This document shows positions 53,510 to 60,609 of a stretch of DNA of 64,000 bases, piece after piece; within the stretch, counting starts at the first letter, position 1, and every line of letters begins with the position of its first letter. The stretch comes from Paenibacillus sp. DMB5 (GTDB taxonomy: Bacteria > Bacillota > Bacilli > Paenibacillales > Paenibacillaceae): positions 1 to 64,000 of the forward strand of contig NZ_LRAC01000100.1 in assembly GCF_001517085.1 (NCBI RefSeq), given 5' to 3'. The notes under the pieces were generated by a model. It had not been told where the DNA came from, ran no database searches, and saw nothing but the letters and a program-made list of their open reading frames with translations. The position numbers and the translations under genes are program-made.

Positions 53510-53620
53510 TGAAGCAGCCGTTCTTAGGTGACAATGAATGTAATGGTGTAGGTTCTGCGTTCGTGCAGTATAATGTATAGGCAATTAATATGGCGAACTT
53601 AATAAAAGGTGATCAGAACA

Positions 53621-54331
53621 ATGCGCTTCAAGGATGTATTCTCAATAATCGGGCCCGCTATGGTCGGCCCTTCAAGCTCTCATACCGCCGGTGCCGCGCG
53701 GATCGGCCGGGCTGCACGTCAGGTGCTGGGTGAAATGCCGCGTGAGGCGGAGGTTATTTTCTTCGGATCCTTTGCCGCCACTTATCAGGGACATGGGACG
53801 GACCGGGCGATTATCGGCGGACTGCTGGATTTTGCAACGGATGACCACAGGCTGCCTGATTCGGTTGAATTGGCTGCTGAAGCCGGAATGGATATTTCCT
53901 TCCGTCAGGGCACAGGCCTGTTCCCGCATCCGAATACGGTAAGGCTCCGTCTTGTCGGCCGGGACACCGGTACGGAGCTGACGCTGACGGGAATCTCCAT
54001 CGGCGGCGGAAATATTGAAATTGTGGATATCGACGGCTTCGGCGTGAAGCTGACCGGGATGTATCCTACGGTGCTGATTAATCATATGGACTATCTGGGC
54101 GTGCTGGCCAGCGTTACGGATGTCATGCGCAGGGGACAGTTTAATATCGGCCATATGTCGCTTGACCGCAAAAACCGCAGCGGCGCGGCACTCACCGTGC
54201 TGGAGCTGGATGAGCCGGCAACAGCCGGGCTGCTGCAGGAGCTGCAGGCCCTCACTGCCGTGAAGTCGGTCAAAGTGGTGGACTTGAACGGAGTCAAGCA
54301 AGAACAGAAAGGGAAGGAAAGCACACCATGA
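53621..54331 (+). CDS. sdaAB: L-serine dehydratase, beta subunit
   Basis: 236 residues from ATG 53621 after AAAGGTG. SIIGPAMVGPSSSHTAGAAR is the diagnostic start of the SdaAB domain; GSFAATYQGHGTDRAIIGGL follows. A C-terminal ACT-like domain (about 145-225; GVLASVTDVMRRGQFNIGHM) is usual for the family. Overlaps sdaAA by four bases. Together they deaminate L-serine to pyruvate using a [4Fe-4S] cluster in the alpha subunit. Confidence 0.96.
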   Translation: MRFKDVFSIIGPAMVGPSSSHTAGAARIGRAARQVLGEMPREAEVIFFGSFAATYQGHGTDRAIIGGLLDFATDDHRLPDSVELAAEAGMDISFRQGTGLFPHPNTVRLRLVGRDTGTELTLTGISIGGGNIEIVDIDGFGVKLTGMYPTVLINHMDYLGVLASVTDVMRRGQFNIGHMSLDRKNRSGAALTVLELDEPATAGLLQELQALTAVKSVKVVDLNGVKQEQKGKESTP

Positions 54332-55239
54332 ATTTTCAAACACTGAGCCAGCTGGCTGTATTATGCGGGGAGCGGGGGCTCGGCATCGGGGCGCTGATGC
54401 TGGAGGAGCAGAGTGCGGAATCGGGACGTCCGCGGGAACAGGAATTTGCTACAATGAAGGAATATTACGGAGTCATGAAAGAGGCGGTACACCGCGGGAT
54501 GACCCAGGATACCACCTCGCGCAGCGGTCTGACGGGCCTTGATGCCCAGCGGGTAGGTGCTTATAACGCGGCTAGTGAGCCATTACTGGGCGGACCCGCC
54601 GGACAGGCGATGGCCTATGCACTGGCGGTATCGGAAGTGAATGCCTCGATGGGCCGGATTATAGCGACTCCGACAGCAGGCTCCTGCGGCATTATTCCGG
54701 GAGTCTTTCTCAGCTGTCAGGAGCGTTTCGGCTGGGATGACGATTATATGGTTTCGGGGCTGTTTGCCGCAGGGGCGATCGGCTATGTTATTGCCAATAA
54801 TTCCTTTGTATCCGGAGCGGAGGGCGGCTGTCAGGCAGAGGTTGGTTCGGCGATCGGCATGGCAGCCGGGGCGCTGACGGAGCTGCGGGGCGGAACGCCA
54901 GCCCAGGCTGTCCATGCCGTGGGGCTGGCCCTCAAAAATACGCTTGGCCTGATCTGCGATCCGGTAGGCGGACTTGTCGAAATTCCCTGCATCGTACGCA
55001 ACGGCTTCGGGGCTGTTACTGCCCTTGCTGCTGCGGATATGGCGCTGGCAGGCGTACGCAGCGTGATTCCTTCAGACGAAGTGATCAAGGTGATGCTGGA
55101 GGTCGGCTCAGCCATGCCTGAGAAGCACCGGGAGACCGCCGGAGGCGGTCTGGCCCAGACACCGACCGGCCGGCAGATTATGAAGGATTTGCGGAACAAG
55201 AAGAGTCAAGGTGCAGGAGGACCGGCTGATAAAGGTTAG
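54328..55239 (+). CDS. sdaAA: L-serine dehydratase, alpha subunit
   Basis: 303 residues. Cluster-ligand cysteines in TPTAGSCGIIPG, GAEGGCQAEVGSA and LICDPVGGLVEIPCIVRNGF; also RSGLTGLDAQRVGAYN. ATGA overlap with sdaAB gives a coupled pair. Iron-sulfur enzyme, oxygen-sensitive in the family. A short 10-bp tandem array begins seven bases after the stop codon. Confidence 0.96.
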   Translation: MNFQTLSQLAVLCGERGLGIGALMLEEQSAESGRPREQEFATMKEYYGVMKEAVHRGMTQDTTSRSGLTGLDAQRVGAYNAASEPLLGGPAGQAMAYALAVSEVNASMGRIIATPTAGSCGIIPGVFLSCQERFGWDDDYMVSGLFAAGAIGYVIANNSFVSGAEGGCQAEVGSAIGMAAGALTELRGGTPAQAVHAVGLALKNTLGLICDPVGGLVEIPCIVRNGFGAVTALAAADMALAGVRSVIPSDEVIKVMLEVGSAMPEKHRETAGGGLAQTPTGRQIMKDLRNKKSQGAGGPADKG

Positions 55240-55245
55240 GATTTA

Positions 55246-55304
55246 TAGCATTTTGTAGCGGTTTGTAGGGTTAGTAGCAGTTTGTAGCATTCTGTAGCAG
55301 TCTA
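55246..55304. repeat. 10-bp tandem array after the sdaAA stop codon
   Basis: Six near-identical units of type TAGCAGTTTG (starts 55246, 55256, 55266, 55275, 55285, 55295; one is 9 bp). It ends at the next gene, whose stop lies on the opposite strand at 55308. Confidence 0.85.
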
Positions 55305-55307
55305 TGT

Positions 55308-55610
55308 CTATAGCATACGGAACCGTTCCAGCTGCTCCCACATTCCCTCGCGCCGGAGAATCTCCGGCTGCTTCGGACCGAGCAGGTCGAAGTGGGGAAA
55401 AGGTCTGCGGTTATGGATATATTGCGGGGGAAGTCCGTTCTGCTCACACCAGCGGCGTAGACGGGGGAGGTCGCTGCAGCCTACTTTGGTTACGGTGGTT
55501 ATACCCGGGAACCGGGGATCAATCCAGTAATGTGTCAAAAAAGCGATCTCCCCCCGCAGGACCGCCGCTTTCCACTGGTTCAGTTCTTCTCTGTTAATTC
55601 CGAAGGCCAT
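55308..55610 (-). CDS. YneQ-like conserved small protein
   Basis: 100 residues from ATG 55610, preceded by AAGGATGAG. MAFGINREELNQWKAAVLRG, IAFLTHYWIDPRFPGITTVT and KVGCSDLPRLRRWCEQNGLP, with FPHFDLLG near the end, resemble the B. subtilis YneQ family of unknown function. One Cys-x7-Cys spacing (CSDLPRLRRWC) is visible. Stand-alone gene. Confidence 0.75.
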   Translation of the reverse strand: MAFGINREELNQWKAAVLRGEIAFLTHYWIDPRFPGITTVTKVGCSDLPRLRRWCEQNGLPPQYIHNRRPFPHFDLLGPKQPEILRREGMWEQLERFRML

Positions 55611-55717
55611 AGCTGTCTCATCCTTATCCTTGGGGTAATTGTCGGCCGGCTTCATGCCATTTTATTGATGTTTACCTTGCAGGAGCGATTCTCCAGGGTA
55701 TTGTATTACTGATTATG

Positions 55718-55903
55718 CTAAGTGGAAAATCGCCATCTATTTCCGGGCTAAAGGCAAAATAGAGCAGACTAAATGGAAAAAAGACATCTAAATCTGCTTA
55801 TTTAGCCCATAATAGTGTTAATGGTCAAAAATAAGTGGCGATTTTCACCTAATGCTTAGAAAGTTTGAGAAGTGGTGAAACTAGTTGCCGAAAATCCACT
55901 TAG
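55718..55903. repeat. Two 74-bp palindrome-pair modules (site B)
   Basis: Units of 23 bp begin at 55718, 55769, 55830 and 55881, spaced 51, 61 and 51 bp. Forms include CTAAGTGGAAAATCGCCATC and CTAAATGGAAAAAAGACATC (first 20 bases). The layout equals that of site A (51-62-51). Intergenic between the YneQ-like gene and ywbE. Confidence 0.8.
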
Positions 55904-55957
55904 TTAGAGCTCCATTAATAGTGTGGCTTCATTGCAGCTTACGAAAGGAGGCTTATC

Positions 55958-56152
55958 ATGAACGGACAGGTCAGAGCAGACATCCGTCCCGGGCTTGAGG
56001 TGGATATTGTGCTGAAGCAGGATCAGGCTACAGGCAAGCTTACACATGGTACAGTCAAAGACATTCTGACCAATTCGCCCCGCCACCCTCATGGAATCAA
56101 GGTGCGGCTGGCTGACGGGCAGGTCGGCCGCGTCAAGCATATCAGCGGCTGA
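55958..56152 (+). CDS. ywbE: YwbE family protein (DUF2196)
   Basis: 64 residues. QVRADIRPGLEVDIVLKQDQ, GKLTHGTVKDILTNSPRHPH and GIKVRLADGQVGRVKHI make up the whole conserved family, a small KOW-like beta protein. AAAGGAGG lies nine bases upstream. Function unknown; it may bind nucleic acid. Confidence 0.93.
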   Translation: MNGQVRADIRPGLEVDIVLKQDQATGKLTHGTVKDILTNSPRHPHGIKVRLADGQVGRVKHISG

Positions 56153-56263
56153 TTACCCAGCCGGTTATCTCAGAAGCGGCCGGATACTGGTTTATAACAA
56201 CCAACTTTAAAGCGTTTTTCGCTGTCTGTTATAGCGTAGCTAATACGCAAAAAGCAGTTACAC

Positions 56264-56326
56264 AAGCACCCGCATTATCACACAGTGTCTACTGACACGG
56301 CTGATATAAAGTCCGGGTGCTTTTTT
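56264..56326 (+). terminator. Terminator after ywbE
   Basis: AAGCACCCG, inner GTGTC-TACT-GACAC hairpin, CGGGTGCTTTTTT. A two-level hairpin with T-run. Confidence 0.85.
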
Positions 56327-56332
56327 ATTGCA

Positions 56333-56477
56333 AGCTCCCCGCACGCTCTGCACGTTTACCGCACGCCCGCTGCTTCACACCGCAGCTCACCGCATGCCCT
56401 GCAAGCTCACCGCCCGCTCACCGCCCACTGCCCGCACGCTCCCGGCCACTGCCCGCCCACTGCCCGCCTACTCCCTC
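56333..56477. repeat. GC-rich degenerate tandem array after the HNH stop codon
   Basis: Repeated words CACCGCCCGC, CACTGCCCGC and CTGCCCGCC in loose tandem, about 11 bp apart, from just after the ywbE terminator to the base before the HNH stop on the minus strand. No ORF explains it on either strand. Confidence 0.75.
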
Positions 56478-57383
56478 TCAGCGCCGCATGAATTCCTCCA
56501 CATCCATATCCGCTTTGGTCTGGTTGCACAGGTTACAGGCACAGACACAGTTGTCGGGAGTGGTGTGGCCGCCTTTGGCCCGGGGCAGGAGATGGTCGAT
56601 CGTGTCACCGTACAGGCCGCAGAAATGACATGTATAGTTATCTCTTGTCAGAATCAGCTTCCGGAAATCCTTGTTGCTGTACAGGCGGCGGATGGTCCGG
56701 CGGTTAACCACGACAGCAGCGTGCTCGCGGACCAGCGTAACGGCCAGCTCCAGATCAATCTCCTGGTGCCAGCGCCGCCCCTTGTCACTGTGGCCGCGCA
56801 TCAGTATCATCCCTTTGGCCGAGGGTACGAGCGCGGAGTAATCATCAGGCTCCGGCTTTGGCCACCCGCCCAGCGGAGGCTTCCGCCGCTGCTCGACCGG
56901 GCGCGGGCGAGGTTTGGCCCGTTCACCTGCACTTGAGGCAGAGGATTTGCTATCCCTGGAGCGTACCGGCCGGGAGTGCGGCTTAGGCTGCGCTGTCTTG
57001 GGCTCGTGCGGTGCATCCCCTCTTGCAGGAACAGTCTTGATAGTCTGCCGGGCAGCAGACACTGTATGCTGTGCAGCACCTTGGTCCGCTAGAACCGCAA
57101 CGGCCGCCTGGCGGGCAGAAGGTGCGGCTGTGTGGGCTGCTTGACCATTCTTCCCGGCCGAAGCAGATGCAGCAGGCTTCACAGGAGCTGAAAAAACTGC
57201 ACCCGGCACCGGCGGGAGCCCGCTTACGTCTGCTTTGCCGCGGATCTTGCGGCACTCCCGGCACGCGCCCCGGCGGGATTGCCCTTTGGACCGTTTGCCC
57301 GTCCGTCTGCGGAATTCGGTAAGCGGCTTATGCTGCTGACAATATGCACATTGTTTGGAAACAGGCAGGCTGGTATCGGTCAT
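56478..57383 (-). CDS. HNH endonuclease-type protein with N-terminal zinc motif
   Basis: 301 residues. The N-terminus has CAYC (about 12-15) and CRECRK (about 41-46), a probable zinc ribbon. Residues 50-175 are a low-complexity Ala/Pro/Lys/Arg/Ser linker, likely disordered. The C-terminal HNH nuclease domain (about 185-300) has CHFCGLYGDTIDHLLPRAKG with HTTPDNCVCACNLCNQTKAD; the C-x2-C pairs and the IDH histidine are intact. Related to stand-alone HNH proteins of Gram-positives; a DNA-repair, restriction or phage-related role is possible. No methylase or mobile-element genes adjoin. Confidence 0.88.
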   Translation of the reverse strand: MTDTSLPVSKQCAYCQQHKPLTEFRRRTGKRSKGQSRRGACRECRKIRGKADVSGLPPVPGAVFSAPVKPAASASAGKNGQAAHTAAPSARQAAVAVLADQGAAQHTVSAARQTIKTVPARGDAPHEPKTAQPKPHSRPVRSRDSKSSASSAGERAKPRPRPVEQRRKPPLGGWPKPEPDDYSALVPSAKGMILMRGHSDKGRRWHQEIDLELAVTLVREHAAVVVNRRTIRRLYSNKDFRKLILTRDNYTCHFCGLYGDTIDHLLPRAKGGHTTPDNCVCACNLCNQTKADMDVEEFMRR

Positions 57384-57591
57384 AGGTATATTAGGAGAGA
57401 CGCTCTGTCTGCGTCTGTCCGCTCCATTTATTTTTTAAAAGATAATCTGTAGTTCCAGTATAACGTAAAGCGCGCTCATTCACACGGCAGGGGGAAATAA
57501 CAGGTCTTTCACCATTATGTGATATCTGTCTTGGCATCCCGCAGGGAAAAGCTGTAAACTCTATAAAAAATGCGGAAATGGGGAGCGGATC

Positions 57592-58074
57592 ATGGGACAG
57601 CTGAAAAAGAGGCCTGGCACCGTTATTATTCTATATGTGCTGCAGGCTTTTCTGGGAATTGGGGCGATCGGCGGCGGGGGGATGCTGCTGGTTGATCCGA
57701 GCGGTGAAATGATGGGGATGCCGGTCTCTGTGCTGGAAAGATCGCCTTTTGACAGCTTTATGATTCCGGGCCTGCTGCTGCTGCTTATCTTCGGGGTCCT
57801 GCCGCTGGTTGTGCTCTACGGGCTGGTGAAGAAGCCGGACTGGCAGCGGTTTGCCGGATTGAATCCGTTCAAGGGTCTGCATCCTGCCTGGACCTTCTCG
57901 CTGTATCTTGGCTTCGGGCAGATCATCTGGATTCTGGTGCAGACGTACATGATGAATGCGGTCTCTGCGGTTCATGTATTCTATACCTGTCTTGGCCTGC
58001 TCATTCAGGCGGTTACCCTGCTGCCTGCGGTACAAAAATATTTTATGCTGGACGGCTCTGCTGAAAGAAGTTAG
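57592..58074 (+). CDS. Hypothetical membrane protein
   Basis: 160 residues, four membrane segments (TVIILYVLQAFLGIGAIGGG, FMIPGLLLLLIFGVLPLVVL, FSLYLGFGQIIWILVQTYMM, AVHVFYTCLGLLIQAVTLLP). GGGAGCGG ribosome site. No recognised family. It lies just upstream of the LacI-type regulator but its role is unknown. Confidence 0.75.
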   Translation: MGQLKKRPGTVIILYVLQAFLGIGAIGGGGMLLVDPSGEMMGMPVSVLERSPFDSFMIPGLLLLLIFGVLPLVVLYGLVKKPDWQRFAGLNPFKGLHPAWTFSLYLGFGQIIWILVQTYMMNAVSAVHVFYTCLGLLIQAVTLLPAVQKYFMLDGSAERS

Positions 58075-58125
58075 AATGGCAGTGAACAAAAAAGGGCTTT
58101 CATAAAACCCTGGAGGTGAACCGGA

Positions 58126-59142
58126 TTGACTACCATTTATGATATCGCCAAAAAAACCGGTTACTCTCCGACTACGGTATCGAAGGCGTTCAATAACTAT
58201 TCCGATGTGCGCGCAAAGACACGGGAGGAGATTCTGCGGACGGCCCGGGAGATGGGCTATCTGCCGAATGCGCATGCCCGTACGCTGACTACCAAGAAAT
58301 CCTGGACGCTCGGCGTTCTTTTTGTGGAAGGAACAGGAGCGGGTATCCGCCATCCTTTTTTCGGAGCGGTAATTGAAAGCTTTAAGCAGATCGCTGTAGA
58401 CAAGGGCTACGCCCTGATGTTCATCTCAAAGGATGTCGGCGGCAAGCAGAGCGGATATCTGGAGAATTGCCGGATTCATGGCGTGGACGGGGTTGTCGTG
58501 TTCCTATCCGATTATGAGGATCCTTATTTCCTCGAGCTTCTGGAGAGCAATATTCCTACGGTGATCCTGGACTATGAGACGCCAAAATCTCATACCGTCT
58601 GTTCGGATAATATGGCCGGAGCGATGATGGCGGTGGACTATCTGACCTCACTTGGACACAGCAGGATTGCGCATATCTCGGGCGGAGTGAATACGGTTCC
58701 CGGCAATCAGCGCCAGGAAGGCTATCTTGCGGCCATGAAGCGTCACGGCAATGAGCTGCGGGAGGAGTATATCGTCGAGGGTGAGTTCTATGTGCTTGAG
58801 AACGGCTACACTGCCATGCAAAAGCTGCTGGCTCTGCCGGAGCGGCCTACGGCTGTATTTGCTTCCGGCGACATGCTTGCGCTCGGTGCAATGATGGCGG
58901 CTAAGGACAGCGGCTTGTCTGTACCCGGAGACATCTCGGTTATGGGCTATGACGATATTGAGCTTGCCCGCTATGTGACGCCTGCGCTGACAACGGTCCG
59001 GCAGGATACGGCGAGTCTGGGAATCCGTGCTGCAGAGGTTTTGCTTGCATCGGTTGACCGCAAGGGGAACGGTATGGAGGCTATCGTACTGCCCGTGGAA
59101 GTGATTGAGCGGGAATCCTGTGCGCCTCCTGGTAAGAAATAG
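58126..59142 (+). CDS. LacI-family transcriptional regulator
   Basis: 338 residues from TTG 58126 behind GGAGGTG. HTH: TIYDIAKKTGYSPTTVSKAF and NAHARTLTTKKSWTLG hinge. Periplasmic-binding-protein-like effector domain (about 60-330; VDYLTSLGHSRIAHISGG, FASGDMLALGAMMAAKDSGL). It directly precedes GH30 and GH94-type genes with the palindrome AAACCGGTTT in between, so it should repress this beta-glucan-use cluster and respond to an oligosaccharide or sugar. Confidence 0.94.
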   Translation: MTTIYDIAKKTGYSPTTVSKAFNNYSDVRAKTREEILRTAREMGYLPNAHARTLTTKKSWTLGVLFVEGTGAGIRHPFFGAVIESFKQIAVDKGYALMFISKDVGGKQSGYLENCRIHGVDGVVVFLSDYEDPYFLELLESNIPTVILDYETPKSHTVCSDNMAGAMMAVDYLTSLGHSRIAHISGGVNTVPGNQRQEGYLAAMKRHGNELREEYIVEGEFYVLENGYTAMQKLLALPERPTAVFASGDMLALGAMMAAKDSGLSVPGDISVMGYDDIELARYVTPALTTVRQDTASLGIRAAEVLLASVDRKGNGMEAIVLPVEVIERESCAPPGKK

Positions 59143-59171
59143 AGCGTTTCTTCCAGGACGCACTTTTTTTT
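59120..59171 (+). terminator. Terminator overlapping the lacI-type stop
   Basis: GTGCG-CCTGG...CCAGG-CGCAC followed by eight T; the stop codon lies in the loop. Confidence 0.75.
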
Positions 59172-59181
59172 CGCCACAATC

Positions 59182-59191
59182 AAACCGGTTT
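59182..59191 (+). promoter_or_regulatory. Candidate LacI-family operator
   Basis: AAACCGGTTT, a perfect palindrome with the central CG of LacI/CcpA-type operators, 50 bases before the GH30 start. Confidence 0.65.
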
Positions 59192-59240
59192 CGATTTTGT
59201 AGGTCTTGTTTTTATATTTTATTTAAGGAGATGGGTTCAG

Positions 59241-60578
59241 ATGGTAACTGTACAAACGGTAGTGACGGCAAAAGAAACCGGGGAGCGCCTAAGCCGGCGG
59301 GAAGCTCTGGTGTTCGGGCAGAGGGGCAGCGGGCAGACAGCAGATATAGAGCTTCATCCGGAGCAGGAGTTCCAGCGCATCATTGGTTTTGGCGGCGCTT
59401 TCACTGAAGCTGCGGCCTATACGCTGTCGCGGATGAGTCCGGCCAGACGGGCGGAGGTGATCCGCAGCTATTTTCACCCGGAGGAGGGCCTGGGCTACAG
59501 CATGGGGCGCGTGCATATTCACAGCTGTGATTTTGCGCTCGGCAATTATACGTATGTGCAGGATCAGGATACGGAGCTGGCCACGTTCGATATATCACAT
59601 GACCATCAGTGGGTGCTGCCGCTGATTAAGGATGCCATGGAGGTCAAAGGAGGTTCCTTTACGATGCTCGCTTCCCCCTGGAGCCCGCCGGCCTGGATGA
59701 AAACCAATGGGGAAATGAACAACGGCGGTTCGCTGAAGCCGGAATATGCCGCTGTCTGGGCGCGTTATTACACGAAGTTTATCGAGGCCTACCGCAAGGA
59801 GGGCATCCCGGTCTGGGCAGTATCAGTACAGAATGAGCCGGCGGCGGTGCAGACCTGGGATTCCTGTGTGTACAGCGCCGAGGAGGAGCGGGATTTTGTC
59901 AAAAACCATCTTGGGCCAGCCATGCACGAAGCCGGTATGGACGATGTGAACATCGTAATCTGGGATCACAACCGGGACATTATGATCGAGCGGGTTACGC
60001 CTATTTTGTCAGATCCGGAAGCGGCGAAGTATGTGTGGGGGACTGGCATCCACTGGTACGGCGGCGAGGAGTTTGAGAAGGTGGCAAAGGTGCATGAGCT
60101 TTTCCCGGATAAGCATGTGCTGTTCACGGAGGGCTGCCAGGAGGGCGGCGTGCGTCTGGGGGAATGGTTCACCGGGGAGCGCTACGGGCGGAATATGATC
60201 GGTGATCTGAACGCGTGGACAGAGGGCTATCTGGACTGGAATCTGGTGCTCGATGAGACCGGCGGGCCGAACCATGTGGGTAATTTCTGCGACGCGCCTG
60301 TGATTGCCGACACGGTTACGGATGAGGTGCATTACAACAGCTCTTATTATTACATCGGCCACTTCAGCAAGTATATCGCTCCCGGCGCTGTGCGGATCGG
60401 GCTGGAATCTGCGGTTGACGGCATTCTGTCCACGGCGTTCCGCAATCCTGACGGCAGCATCGCCGTTGTGCTGATGAACGAGAGCGATGAAGAGCGCAGG
60501 GCAACGCTTGGTCTTGGCAGTGAGCTGGCCGGTTGCCTTTTGCCGCCGCACTCTATTGCTACGCATGTGATTTCGTAA
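59241..60578 (+). CDS. GH30 family glycoside hydrolase
   Basis: 445 residues, no signal peptide, so cytosolic. (beta/alpha)8 fold with FQRIIGFGGAFTEAAAYTLS and LASPWSPPAWMKTNGEMNNG. The acid/base is in SVQNEPAAVQTWDSC (Glu about 199), the nucleophile in VLFTEGCQEGG (Glu about 296). A C-terminal beta domain follows. GH30 enzymes include glucosylceramidases and beta-1,6-glucanases. Its position before a phosphorylase suggests cleavage of imported beta-gluco-oligosaccharides. Confidence 0.93.
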   Translation: MVTVQTVVTAKETGERLSRREALVFGQRGSGQTADIELHPEQEFQRIIGFGGAFTEAAAYTLSRMSPARRAEVIRSYFHPEEGLGYSMGRVHIHSCDFALGNYTYVQDQDTELATFDISHDHQWVLPLIKDAMEVKGGSFTMLASPWSPPAWMKTNGEMNNGGSLKPEYAAVWARYYTKFIEAYRKEGIPVWAVSVQNEPAAVQTWDSCVYSAEEERDFVKNHLGPAMHEAGMDDVNIVIWDHNRDIMIERVTPILSDPEAAKYVWGTGIHWYGGEEFEKVAKVHELFPDKHVLFTEGCQEGGVRLGEWFTGERYGRNMIGDLNAWTEGYLDWNLVLDETGGPNHVGNFCDAPVIADTVTDEVHYNSSYYYIGHFSKYIAPGAVRIGLESAVDGILSTAFRNPDGSIAVVLMNESDEERRATLGLGSELAGCLLPPHSIATHVIS

Positions 60579-60609
60579 GGTGCACATCCAAATTTCAGGA
60601 GGTTATGAT

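Noticed and set aside
56285-56628. Several overlapping plus-strand ORFs rich in Pro, Ala and His
   Set aside because: They are translations of the GC-rich tandem array and the antisense of the HNH gene.
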